A DNA stretch of 64,000 nt from Amyelois transitella (Eukaryota; Arthropoda; Insecta; Lepidoptera; Pyralidae), in assembly GCF_032362555.1 (NCBI RefSeq), contig NC_083517.1, forward strand, positions 6,034,001 to 6,098,000. The letters run 5' to 3'. Both the position numbers and the translations under genes were made by a program. The notes beneath the pieces were generated by a model, which saw only the letters and a program-made list of their open reading frames with translations, ran no database searches and was not told where the DNA came from. This document shows positions 10,862 through 23,200 of the stretch, piece by piece (position 1 is the stretch's first letter; every line of letters begins with the position of its first letter).

Positions 10862-10890
10862 CTAGCTTTTGCGCGGGGCTTCGCAGGTGT
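10862..10890 (-). mobile_element. Helitron 3'-end remnant
   Basis: On the minus strand the segment ends GCGCAAAAGCTAG followed by T, like the 3' ends of the other Helitrons here. Only this terminus is recognisable before a truncated SINE. Confidence 0.35.
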
Positions 10891-10897
10891 TTCAAGT

Positions 10898-11058
10898 CGA
10901 TCACCTAAAAGAAGAATCTAAAGTATTAAATAATGAAAATAAAAAAATCTCAATTCTATCATTAAGCCAAATAGCTGAACGTGGCCATTCAGACTTTTCA
11001 AGACTGTTGGTTCTGTCTACCCCGCAAGGGATATCGACGTGTTTATATGTATGTATGT
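10898..11058 (+). repeat. SINE, (TATG)n-tailed family, 5'-truncated copy
   Basis: Contains the 3' half of the family (ATTAAGCCAAATAGCTGAAC, TCTACCCCGCAAGGGATATC and a TATGTATGTATG tail). It lies between the two transporter genes. Confidence 0.75.
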
Positions 11059-11090
11059 AAAAAATATTATATAGGTAGGTATTATAATTT

Positions 11091-11096
11091 TTTATT
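11091..11096 (-). promoter_or_regulatory. Possible poly(A) signal of transporter copy B
   Basis: AATAAA on the minus strand about 145 bases after the stop of copy B. Confidence 0.35.
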
Positions 11097-11239
11097 CAAA
11101 TCTTCTGAGATATTTAAACTGTAAACTCTGTTACATTTAAAGTGTAGAGCCTGTAATATATTTTGGTGAAAAATAAAACGAGTACTGAAATCAACAATAA
11201 ATATATTTTGATTTCTAACAACTAATCTAGTATCGCAGT

Positions 11240-13589
11240 TTACAAGGCCAACGGCCGAGGGCAGACTGGGGCCTGTCTGAAGAGGTTTGTGTAGCTGATG
11301 AGCAGGAACATGGTGAGGGACCCGCCCGCGGAGCCGACCTGAGAGGCCACTCCGCAGGCCCGCATGCCGCGCGCCCCTCCACGCCGCCCGCGCTCCAGGG
11401 TCCACATGCGGGCGTACGAAAAAAGTGCAGTCACCATCACCCAACACAGGACCTGTTAACGCAATTATTAACATTATTTTTCGTTTGGCGGTTGTCCTGA
11501 TTTAGTCCTTTATGGAGATGAGGACAACGTTTATACCTCAATAGAAGGCCAAATTCTCAGGTCTGCTTAGGTTAGGTATATGGCTACGTGGCAACCCTAC
11601 TTGTGCGTAACCTAGTTTTTATTCGGGCACCTACCGTTAGATTACAGTAGCTCAAAAATTCAATCATGAACACATTAAATTAATGCGATGTATCTTTCGA
11701 TTGTGGTCCAGTTCAGACCTCGGGTTTAAAGGCAAAAAGCAAATGCGAGAATTAGGGCGTCATTTTCTTATTTCAAAATACAACATACTATGGTTTAACA
11801 ATCGCAATGTATAGGTAAGATGTACTTATAAAATTATGTAAAACTAGGCATGTTAATATTTGCAATAACTACCAAACAATGGGAACACTATCTACCAATT
11901 CAAAGACGTAACTAATAAACTAATAGGTAATAAACATCCTACCTACGTATTAAGTTAATGTATAAATTAATTAGTCACGTCGATAAGTATACTTAAAATT
12001 TCTTTGATGCTTTGTTAATAAAGTGAACAGTCAGTTATGTTTTTGATATCACCAAAATCGTTCAATTTTATATACTAATATACCTATACAGCTATGAAAG
12101 TGGTAGAGTTTGAATATTCAAAAATAATTAATATTATCTCCCACGTAGCCGTTGGTAGCCAATACCCGTACTTGTTCCCTTTCAATTCTGTACCAAAATT
12201 AGAAAAATACCTAAAGATATTTGAAACCGTTCTCAATATATAGACATGACGTCAACGTTTTAGTAATGTACCTACTGATTGTTTTTAGACAGTTAGTTGT
12301 CGGTTGCAAAAATATCTTTAGCGAGTGCATCAGATAGGTATAACTATTTTATATTTTCATTTAATACACATTTGTGCTAAAATATGCCAAGAATCTTATA
12401 TGTATATAAAGATTATCCTAAAAATACTATGTTACATAACAAGGGAGAGACTACATCTTTCCATGACCCCTGCATATTTTAATATGGATTATAATAATAA
12501 AAGTGGACATGCAAAAATGAGGGAGACAGTATAAATGAAAGGAAACAATATACTAACCACTAAAACTTCCCCACTGGAGTTGTTCAGAAGTGGAGGCGCT
12601 GGACTAAGTAACGCTGTAGCGAGAATGTAGAAGAAAGGCAATGCGGTAAAGGCTAGTCCCGCGGCCAACACCCGGGGCTGCGCTGGCGCCAACCACACGC
12701 CCGCCAAGCACGCCAGCGGATTAGCCATCGTGCTCAGCGCCGTCGACAAATGGTACGCGCGCACGCCGTAAGGCCTGCACGAGTACGACTGGATGGATGG
12801 CAGCACACCGATAGCCACCGCGTTGAGACACGTTGCTAGGGTCAGCAGCGCAACCCAGCGAGGCGCCATCAACGAAAGTGGCCGCACGGCTTCATCATTC
12901 TTGCTGCGCGCCAATGTTGACACGCGTTCGGACGCGAACAGACGTTTACTGTCGATGAGCAGGAAACTCAGCACGCTAGTGATCGCTAAACCTCCAAGTA
13001 CCAACATGTAAGTGGTGGGCCCAAAAAATGGGGCCGGATGGTGCGCTATCATTGTGGTATTATCCGCTGATGGTATGCACACCGGCTCGCCTCCCACGCC
13101 CTGAACGAGCGAAAGCACGCTTGGGATGAAGCCGCTCAAGCCTTCACCCACTAAGTACGTAGTCAAGTAAATATCTCTATAATGTCTTAAGTATGGATAA
13201 AAGAGCACTGAACTTGTACATCCCACTAGTCCGGAGAAAAATGTCATTGTAAGAAATGCTGCCGAACGTTCGGAGCCGCCGATCACTATCGTATGGTTGT
13301 AGGCGAACGCATTGACGAAAATTGAAAGTGCAGCTGTGAACAGCAACGCCAGGATACACAAGGAGTCGGAAAGTTTAGGAAACAGGCGATGAAGCGCGGC
13401 ATACAGCAGCAGGCCAACATTGGCAGTCTGCACGGCCACCGTCATAGCAGACGGTAACGCCCACTGTTCCGGCAGTTGTTCCACCAGCAGCGGCAATTGC
13501 ACGAAGAAGCCGTTGATGCCGAGCCACGGGCTCAGTCCCCAGCACACCATCAACACGTCCAAGAGTATCCGTCTCTTTGTGTTCAGCAT
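11240..13589 (-). CDS. Riboflavin transporter, SLC52A (RFVT) family, copy B
   Basis: Two coding exons: complement(12558-13589) and complement(11240-11452), 414 residues, phase-0 junction with donor GTTAGT after ...EVLV and acceptor CAG before VLCWVMVTAL. It has the same landmarks as copy A: LPEQWALPSA, NVGLLLYAAL, GCTSSVLFYPYLRHYRDIYL, YLVGEGLSGFIPS, SIQSYSCRPYG, and a C-terminal exon with QVGS...SYTNLF. The intron sits at exactly the same codon, so the two genes are a tandem duplication. A CTGCAG acceptor at 13651 implies a 5' UTR intron. The frame stays open to a TTG at 13661, but ATG 13589 matches copy A. Predicted multi-pass importer of riboflavin by family; its specificity relative to copy A is unknown. 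Confidence 0.88.
11500..12480. other. Intron of transporter copy B; no recognised genes
   Basis: AT-rich intronic sequence. Around 12440-12480 GAGAGACTACATCTTTCCA resembles the 3' end of the LINE at 7662 on the minus strand; otherwise I recognise nothing. Confidence 0.4.
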
Positions 13590-13689
13590 TTTGTCAGACA
13601 CACCGTCGCCTTCTCCCAAACAAGGCGATAGCTCGCTAGGGTCGCTTATTCTGCAGCACAAAAAAAAACCGTAAAATAGGTCACATTTA

Positions 13690-15484
13690 ATACCATTATT
13701 AATCTTTAATATATAGATATATTAATTAATACCAAACCGTAAAATTTAAGTCAGTTTAAGGATGATGAAATTGATTTCATATACTCATGATGAATGGTTA
13801 AAATTAGTATTTCCCCTTATATATATATAATATATAAATATATACGGGACAAATTACACATTATTATATTTAAAAAAAACAGAATTTACCTAAGTATATT
13901 TTATTTAAATATAATGCCTGATCAGGTACATCTACCCACAACCTCCGTCCTATTTCCAGCAAGAATTTTCTATATTTTAAAATTGCTTTTGTACTAATGT
14001 CTGTGTTCTCAATTTGACATGTATGTATGTGTGTATGATTATCTCGGATTTCACTGGACCGATTTTGATGCCGTTTTGGAAAAGTGGTTTCACTTAATGT
14101 TTTGGAAAGGGTTTTATAAATTTAATTATTAAAGCAGCAGTTTGTTACCGCTTCTTCTGCACTGACGCCTTGGAAGCGGCAGTAAACTTAGTTTTTAAGT
14201 AATATATTTGACGTCAACCAAGTTGTTAAACCATACGACAATTATTAAGCGATATAATAATATCCTATAATAATGAATAAAAAATTTTGAATTTTGAATT
14301 TTTTTTGAATTTTAATCGACTTCTCAAAAGAAGGCGGTTCTCTTTTTTACAAAAGTTATTTCTTCGTTTGAATGAAAGCTCTAAGCAGGATGATATCCTT
14401 CAATTTATAAAAAAAAATATTTGATATGTATATCTAAAAATTTCATATTTTTATTTTTAACATTATCTTTATTTACATCGACGATGTAGTACGCCCCATG
14501 AGTATACATGTTTATATGTAGCTTCGTTATGAAATAAATTCTCCCATATGTTTCCAAGACTAGATAAGCTATGGCTGACCTTAGCTAAGCCCCAGCCTGG
14601 TTTCAAACAAATTCTCGCTCTTTGTCTTGCTATTCTAAACGGTTTTTATGCAATATTGAGTCGGCAGAAAATTTCCAAATGACACAAGAGCTAGTATTAT
14701 ATGTATGTGAAGGTGTAGATATATCCACTGTAGATTATAAGCAATTGTGTGCATTGGTAAGCATCTATCTACCTATGTACAAGGGGTACGACATCTACAA
14801 CAAACTTTTAAACGAGATGAATTTAGAGTTTATTTGTCTATGTTCCTAAATTTATTAAACATTTTGAATTGGCTATTAAGTATGAACCACAGGTTTGATG
14901 ACAGAGAACAGAGATGAAAGAGAACAGAGAACCACAGAGTCTGTGGTTCACTGTCAATGCGGATAAATAACATTACTCGTATTGTATGTAGAGAAGCCAC
15001 AGAAACTGATCCTAACCTAGCTTGATATAGGTACTAGAAACAATACCATTAAGTAGTTGTTTTCTTATAAAATTTAATCATTTTATAAAAAGTATAAATA
15101 TATAGGTATATCATTAAATTCGCGAATATATAAGTTTTATATAAAAAAGTTAGGTAAACACAGATATCGAAATAAAAAAGAGAAAACAATCTATGTTAGT
15201 AACTAAGAGCCTAGATAAAAGTGTTCCAAGGTCGGCTACATCAATCTTAGCAATTTTACTGCATGGCCACAGGGCGGGCGAATGAGAACTGCTATGCATT
15301 TACCAGTTCATGAACATGATCTAACATACAAACATATATGCTGGATAACAGATTATGCTTAGTTTCATAGATTTATAGACACGTCTTCCAGTTTTGTCTT
15401 TGTGGTGAATCACTATAATAATTTAAATATCCAGCATATTTATATTACAACAAGAACCTAATCAAAGTTCCTGAGTTAACCTAC
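13690..15484. other. Intergenic region, no confident gene
   Basis: AT-rich DNA upstream of transporter copy B. Transposon-like scraps occur near 14020-14110. A frame of about 75 codons on the plus strand at 14622-14849 begins with TTG, has no recognised domain and no clear splice partners. The palindromic segment GAACCACAG..CTGTGGTTC lies at about 14931-14951. Confidence 0.4.
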
Positions 15485-17560
15485 CTGTCAAGCATAGTGT
15501 AGTGAAGGTGGCAGCGTAGCGTGCGAGTGCGCAGCCCAGGTCATCAGAAACCTTGCTGCAGCCGGCAGTAGCTGGGGTGACCAACTGTTTGATGATCACC
15601 CACAGTCCGAAGTTACTGCATAGTCAAAGCAAAACCAACCCCTCACAACACAGAACATTTAGACATTAAATTATTTGCGTGTAGCAAAGTTTAAGTTTTT
15701 TGAATGAGAAACTTCAATATCATAAAAAGAACTTCTTATGAAGCCCAGAGAAAATTTTATAGGGAATGCAATATAATAAGACCAGAATGAACCAGTATAA
15801 AAAAATAACTTGCAACTCATTGCATTTTTGTTATTTGAACTATTTGGCTGTTATTGATACTGTAACCAACAAAAAAAAGTTGAGTGTGTACATGCACAAT
15901 CGCAAAGGTTTTCATAAGGTGATCAAGGTTGTTTCATGCAATTTGTTGAAGTATTTATCTCTGAATTAATATAATGAAGAAATTAATTTTACATTAAATA
16001 ATGTTTTTAAACAATTCATTGTTAATCAAGTGATGCTGGTTTGTGGTATTGCCCTGTTGCATCAGACTGTCGGTCACATAAGAACAAAATAAAGCAAGCA
16101 CAAATATATTAGCAAATCAACCTTCAATTAAGACTATTAATATCAATACCAACCAGTGACGTACATAGACATTTTTCACACTGTGGGCAAATTTTGACTG
16201 ATTATTTATAACTCAACTTGTAACACAAACTTATCATGTATATTATATTGTACTTATATTTTATTTTTAGTGTCACAATGGAAGTTTTTTAAAAGCAAAA
16301 TTTGTATTTTTTCTTATCTTATGATGAATGAACTCAAAAACTTCTATTCTCAAAAATTTTTATGATATTTTGTATAGAAGTTTAATATAATTTACAAATT
16401 AACATGATAATTTAATCTTAATAAAATGCATGTCACTGATAGATCATCAATTAAACTATTATTCATCCCTTGCATGCAAAATATGAAACTCAATAATGCT
16501 AGTAAAAAAAATATAGTTTTTCATAAAATGCCTCAATCATATCAGTATTTAATCATGACAAGACAATAAATAGGGAGCAATAGGGAGGATTAAATTGAGT
16601 AAGATCTATATTGCAATACAAAAATCACCCAGTTTTATTTATTTGACACAGTTTTTCCGACATCAAACTTATGTTTTTGGGTATGTAGCTGGAAAGTGTA
16701 TGGGTTATAGAAGCAAAACCATATGATCTTTATTATTGCAATGGGCTTCTCAGAAAAGGGAAGGATAGCTTTGTAAATATAAATATAATAGAAAGATTAA
16801 AAAAATATATATTTTTGTTATTTTGTTTATCAGATAAATAAATAGTTACATACAACCAATTACAAATAGATATTTAATAATAACATATACTTAACCTTAA
16901 AATTAATATGAATAATAAATAAAAAAATACTCTACCGCTATTATGTGAAAGAAGTAATTCCAACTGATAAGTGGCATGTGCAGAATTATAACCTGAAACC
17001 ACAAAACTGGTTTCATTGTGGGGTGTAAAATAAAGAGTGGCAAATTTAAAGGAGACGACGCAAACACAATTTTACATACATATAAGCAAGACAAACACCT
17101 GCCTATGGACTGACAATGCAATTTACCATAAGTCCATAGTATAATGTGCTTTGGTCCTAATGTGAAAAGATTCCTAAGAAATAGTAATAACATAGACATG
17201 CAGTGATGATTGGGATAAGGATGTCCAATAAGGTACATGAAAAGTGAATATTTAAAATAAAAAATAGTCTTGAAGCCTGCAGGTCTGTAAGAGTGAGCAG
17301 TGACATTCCATCATAAAGTCTCAGAAGTTTAAAAATATTTTTTTGTTTGAATATTTAAGTTTGTTTCATGATAGCTAAAAGAGATTTTGAAATGAGAAAT
17401 GAATAAACTAGGTTGGTACCAGCTTATAACATACATTTATCTAACTTTGAGTTTAAACATGCAGAACTTAACAAAACTTAAGAACTTTTAAAAATAAAAA
17501 AAGGAAAAATTTGTATTGTGAAAGTGCCTACTAAAATTAAGTGACTTACTTTGTGTCCAT
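15485..17560 (-). CDS. Small unrecognised spliced gene, N-terminal part
   Basis: Two minus-strand segments join in frame: ATG GAC ACA AA at 17560-17550 (donor GTAAGT) and 15615-15485 (acceptor ATGCAG, donor GTAGGT, leaving phase 1). The product starts MDTNNFGLWVIIKQ, followed by LVTPATAGCSKVSDDLG and a second apolar stretch ending TTLCLT, 47 residues so far. A possible last exon at about 15282-15230 would add some 17 residues (VLIRPPCGHAVK...) and a stop, but its acceptor is weak. I do not recognise the family. Two hydrophobic stretches suggest a small membrane or mitochondrial protein (inference). It could also be the start of a longer gene whose next exons I missed, or a decayed fragment. 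Confidence 0.4.
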
Positions 17561-17854
17561 TCTTCTAATTTTAATTGATTCGTATCTTCAGACTTTGAGA
17601 CGTAACAAAAAACAAACTTACATCACCATAATTTAATAATATCATAAAGTGACAACTAAATAATATAGTAATTAAATAGAAAACATTTCAACCCAAATTA
17701 AACCACTTTCAGATATCAATACAATGTTTATAAATACAATAAAATTTTAAAACTCCGACTAGTCAAGAACATCAATGATAACGAAATCCACATCGGAAAA
17801 GAACGAAAACTAAGAAAGATTATGGCAATTTGACACTGTGTTTGACACTTTCAA

Positions 17855-18740
17855 GAACTATCTTATGGAATAACCCTATACGTGTACTTTTCCTGCATAC
17901 CAATATAAACAAACCAGGATACTAACATGGCGGACTAGAGATGTTCACTTGTTCATTTAGTCGATGTCGATTATATAGTGAGTTAAGATTGTTCATTTCC
18001 GATCACAGTTGTAACTATATAATTTTAATATGTTTGTGATTTGGTTCTACATCGGGAATTCTATCTTGGCTATAATCTAAGGTCCAACAATATTTAATCT
18101 ATCACTGATGAAAAGTGATTCTGATTTCACATTCTGATAAAAAGTGTTCGAAAATCAAATATAATTATTCATACATCAATACAATCAAATATAATAATAC
18201 GCTATTATTCAGATTATGGCCAAACCGCTGGACCGTTTGTGATAACATTTGGTGTGGATATAGTTAAATACCCGAGTTCAAATTAAGGTTACTTTTTATG
18301 TAAATAAATCAATCCCCCAAAGGACTGCAATTAGTGATGTACCGTGCTCGGAAACATTTCCAGGGACTAGAAATTTTGCTGGAATCGCTGCCGGCAACGT
18401 TCTCAAAATAGGATTTTACTGATAATATTGATTGATTATTCAAAAAAGTCAAATATAATGTATTCACATATGATTTGTGTGCCAAGGCACATTTTGCTTT
18501 GGCATAGGCCACAATATGCTAAAGGACACTTCATCTGACAGTTTATTTTCAATTAATATTAGCACAGCTTCACACAAAGTCACAAAACCACGGAAAAATG
18601 TAAAAACACTGTTGTGAGAAAGAGTCAGACATATCATTGTTATTTCTGAGTAAAGTTGAACAATTACGGCATTTTGGCTTATGATAGTTCTTCATTGGTT
18701 TGATACAACATTGACAATAACTATTTATGACATTGAAGTT
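17855..18740 (+). repeat. Duplicated block, partner of 43640-44990
   Basis: Two parts match the lace 5' region in the same order and strand: about 17860-17970 matches 43650-43760 (shared TGTACTTTTCCTGCATACC, AGACTAGAGATGTTCACTTG), and about 18480-18715 matches 44705-44985 (shared TTTGCTTTGGCATA, ATTAATATTAGCACAGCTT, GTTGAACAATTACGGCATTT). The sequence between does not align by eye. It may be a segmental duplication or two copies of an unknown element. Confidence 0.6.
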
Positions 18741-19351
18741 GACGTTTGAAAATAAAAACATAAATGCAAGCACGGACCACCCAGTTCGTAGTCCATACAA
18801 TTTCAGTGTATGGATTGGATACCCATTTTTTATTCAATGCTAGTGAGAATACACTATAACTCGACACGTCCTAACCCATTAGTAAATCCAAAATTTCAAG
18901 AAGATTGGTAAAGTTCAGTGTTACTTTCGCATTCATAATTTTAGTTGGGTTGAGTTGACTATGTAGATGTTACCCGCGAGTTAATCGGTCTTAAAACTCC
19001 ATTAATTTTAACTTTTAAGTTTCACTAACTTAGCTAAATTTCTCGTTTCATGAAAAGCCCCTTCGAAAGCTATAAATGGATTCTGGTAAATCGCGTTTCA
19101 TATTGAAAGACTATCTCACTCTCATTTCAACTATCGAAAGTAACTGATTCTCGTTTCAAATAATAATAAAAAACGGGTCAAAATTTTACCTAATTATCCA
19201 ACAAAAACAATTAGTGAGTTAGATCTAAGGCGGCGCGATTTCAAATAAGAATTGACAGCGCGACTGTTCCCGCGCTGAACCGTCTCGCTGGATGCGCGTA
19301 GGTAACGAGCGGACGATGTCCAAACATTCTGGGACTCTGTGCACTGTTTTT

Positions 19352-19530
19352 ATTATACATATGATCACGACTTGACATCCTACGAGGTAGACCGAGCCAA
19401 CAATCTTGGAGATTTATTTAAATAGTGATTAGTATATATAGTCAATTGCCTAAAATAAGCATCCCGCCTAAATTAACCTATCCCTTAGTCGCCTTTCACA
19501 GAAAGAGATGGAGTAGTAGTAGAGTAGACG
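19352..19530 (-). repeat. SINE, (TATG)n-tailed family, degenerate copy
   Basis: Reverse-oriented fragment with ATGATCACGACTTGACATCC, GGTAGACCGAGCCAACAATC and CCCTTAGTCGCCTTTCACAG, all diverged from the family. Confidence 0.55.
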
Positions 19531-20135
19531 GAAACCACATCAAAAAGCAGTGTTGTGATTATTTGTTGGTTACATATTTTTATAAAATTCAACATGTTCA
19601 TGATTTACTGTGTCCTTAAATATAAAACGCAAGTTACCGTACACCCACTTAACGTAGATACTTCGTGATCGTAGAAGTGAATCCTGGCTAGTGTTGAATA
19701 AAAAGTGACACAAAGACTTCCTTAGAAAGGATTTTCTACTTGTGGACCCACCCATTTTGTAGCCCTTTTCACATGATATTACTATCTTTGTGACCCCAAC
19801 TTTAAAACTGACCCTCGGTCTTATAAAGGGAACCTAACATAGGGGTAGATTTTATATAATCATAATTTTCTATCTCATCTTTCTCATTTATATTATAAAA
19901 CATATCTTTATTATATTAAGAATTCAAAAGCCTTAAATCTCAAAACTGACCGAAGAGTGAAATAGTAAACCTTTCGTAACAATTCTACTTTTTCAAAGAT
20001 AACCCAGAAAACCGAGGATGAGAAATTAAAAATAGAAAAAATATTTCCGACAGGTATTTTAATTTAAAATTTCAAAAAGCAAATACAATCTCCGCATGAC
20101 TCGTCTCATAAAGCTTTACACGTAAAGTAATTATC

Positions 20136-20141
20136 TTTATT
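20136..20141 (-). promoter_or_regulatory. Possible poly(A) signal of Rtnl1
   Basis: AATAAA on the minus strand, 155 bases after the Rtnl1 stop codon. Confidence 0.4.
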
Positions 20142-20295
20142 TAATATTACAATAATAATAAATATAACAAACAGTGATTGAAGTACTCCGGCGCTAATTA
20201 AAGAACTGTGTTCGGGCGCGGGCGGGTGTCGCGTGGTGCGCGTCGGTGCCGCGTCGTGCTGAGTCGCTGTCGCGTCGAAGTCGCGTCGCCGCCGC

Positions 20296-23200
20296 TTACT
20301 TATCTTTTTCGCTCTCTGACTTCCTGCCTAGCGGCACCGCTGCCCGCACTCTGTAACACGGATATTAGTTAAAAATTGGTTAAGTGCCGTGTGGTTCCCG
20401 GCACCAAAAGAAAAAAGAATAAGGACTACTCTTTTTTTTTTGTTGCCACTACTCCATTTATTTCCCATGAATGTCGTAAAGGCGACTACGCGATAGACTG
20501 GTAAACTTGGGATTCTTCTTTTGAGCGACGGGCTAGCAACCTGTCACTATTTGAATCTCACTTTTATCACTAAGCCAAACAGGTGACCTGCCCATTTAGT
20601 CTTTTCAAGCTTGTTGTTGAGTGTACATGATTATATGGTAGGTACGGAAAAACCAATTAGTGTATGTAATTTGTTCAAAGGTGAGTTGCGATTGAGTGAA
20701 AGTTTACAGTCTGTGTAATATGTATTTAGAAAAGAAATATGTCTAACAATCAAGTGTGTATGCGTATTTTATTTACAACAAATAAACACAGACATATAAG
20801 TTGTTCATAATCGTGCTCGGGCCCCGAAACATAGCATCAGAAGATGTAACTGAGAATACGCAAAGTCGAGAGAGAATTCCAGACAGACATTTATACAAAG
20901 ATTATCATACGTATTAATGATGACTATTTTATAAAAAAACACGAAAAAATTTATGTACAACTTGTTCTTTTGTTTCTTCTTGTCCTACACCTACATTAGT
21001 GACAAATAATTCCGTCAACCTCAACAAACTGTACCTTTATGAAGTGAGTTGTACGCACCTGCGGATTACATAACTTTTGGTACATGAAACTTTTTTAATC
21101 AATTCTGTATTGCATTTTAATTATTAAACCAGGTAGAAGTAGTACTTATACCCTATTAATGTAACTCTCCTCTTAGTTATTCAAGGGTTGATTGGTAGAG
21201 ATCCCTAAATCCGCCTTTGTATATTTTGTCTTACAAATTTACTGTATTTTTGTGTTCTTTCGTATGTATGTACAATAAAGATATTACAAACAAACAAACA
21301 CGTATATAATAAAAACACCGCAAAGTGCCAATGGGACTTGCGCACGACTTCTTTGTCGACTTTGTCTAAACCGATTTCGTAAAATACAGCTAAGAGAAGG
21401 CACTTTCATCTAGAACAGTTTATAATTCATGATGGATTGGGTTCCCCCCAAGGTTGCGGATAAAACGTAGTGTTTATTATACTATTTGGTTGCAGAAGTC
21501 TGTCGGAAATGGCTTTATGTTAAAACCCGACCAAACCAATTTAGGATGATGGTCAAAACGCCCTAGGTTCCTCTCCAGAACGTTTAGGATGTTACCAAAA
21601 TTAACGCCAAGAGAAAAAGATGTGTTTTAACGACAAATAATGAATGAGTGTAGTTTGGTGGTAATGTTCTAGAAATGTACTTACTTAGCAGAGATCTCGT
21701 TGATCTTGGCACGCGCCAGCTCGAGGTTGGCGTCAACTTGCTGTTTGTTCATCTCGTATGCCTTGGGCAATGTGAATAACGCTATCCAACCTGGAAACGA
21801 AAGATACATTTTAAAGTCAATCGAGATACTTTACAACGAGGCATTGTAGGTAACACTTTTGTAATTCACAAACGTTGATAACGGATATGTGTTATCTTCC
21901 CTCTCTTCTTTTACCAAAAATATAAGGATAGGTATTTCTTATAGTATATATACTCCGGTATAGTAGTCGTAACAATTTACGAATATCAGATAAGTGATAA
22001 TATTATAAGCGTTTAAAGGAAAACAGGAAAGTACACTTTGGAAAAGAATATTTTCATGGGTAAATATAATCACAGCCAGGTTCTCTGTCTCTTTCTCATT
22101 TTTTCGTGTTTTCTGTCTCCGATGTAATGCTTCTGACCCAAGAGTATGCAGGCATTGTAGCAAAGAAAAGAGGAAATTGACTAACATATAAGGAAGCTAT
22201 CCTTGGTCCTTGTCCAAACTCTGGCAGACTCGGAGGTTCGGACAGCTCAATTTCAACCATTTGTTTTTAAGTCTATAGAAATTTGAAATTAGGTGGTATA
22301 TATGTTCCATAAGCGGCCCGGCCGGCACGGGAACTGAAATCAACGGATCTTTTTCTTACGCTGGTAAGTATTCTAGTGGGTTATAAAGAACCGACTTACC
22401 AAGGATGATGAGCGTGATGCCGTTGAAGCAAGCCCCGACGTACGTCAAACACCATAACAGCACGCCAAACTTGAGCGAGTCCACCAAATCTTCCACCAGG
22501 AAAAGCCTGAGAAAGACCAACACTCAATTCGTAAGTTCACAAATCTAAAACTCTTCATTAAATTACTCACCGAATGTCTCAATTTGGATTCAGATTAATA
22601 TTTATTTATAATAGAAATAAGATGTTATTTTTTTTATTTCAAACAAGCAATCTTAATTGAAACAATAACAAAGAGTAACAAAACACACATCCACATCTCC
22701 ATAAACTGTCGCATTGATTAAATTATTAGAATTGGATAGTATGTATACAAAATAAACTAGGTTACACTCAGTTTCGGAGGCTACGTGTGGCGATGTGCTG
22801 CGTCAGTAGTTAGCCGTCATAAATTTATTTTTTATAGAAACGTCTGAAGTTGTTCAATTGGGATACGACGACTTGATGGTAACAAACACATGTTTTTAGC
22901 ACTATGTTTTTGAATGAGAGAGGTTACCTGCGAAGTTCGCTAGCGCCAGCGTTGAGGTGTGCGGTGGCGGCGGCGGCCAGTGACTGCGCGCGCTCGGCGG
23001 GCACGCTGATGTCCTTCTCCAATAGCCATCTGTAAGTCATAGCATTACCATTACATCAATAAACTCAGACAAGTATAGTTAATCTTTTTTTTTTCTAAAA
23101 GTCTCAAGTTTCATGAGTCCTGTAAATATATATGTGATAAATATATAGGTAGGTATGTGAGTGTCAGCGTATTTTGCATATCAAGGCATGAAACGCTTGC

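Larger units (their letters stand above)
17571..20295. other. Intergenic region between the small gene and Rtnl1
   Basis: Contains the duplicated block at 17855-18740, a degenerate SINE at 19352 and the Rtnl1 3' UTR at the right edge. I see no other gene. Confidence 0.4.

Noticed and set aside
13590-13661. N-terminal extension of transporter copy B
   Set aside because: The frame begins at TTG, crosses a CTGCAG acceptor at 13651, and copy A starts at the equivalent of ATG 13589.
14622-14849. Plus-strand frame of 75 codons with protein-like composition (VCEGVDISTVDYKQLCALVS)
   Set aside because: Starts with TTG, no recognised domain, no clear splice partners; could be an exon relic but not supportable.
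18309-18800. Minus-strand frames in the duplicated block
   Set aside because: No conserved protein; the paired block near lace does not keep these frames.
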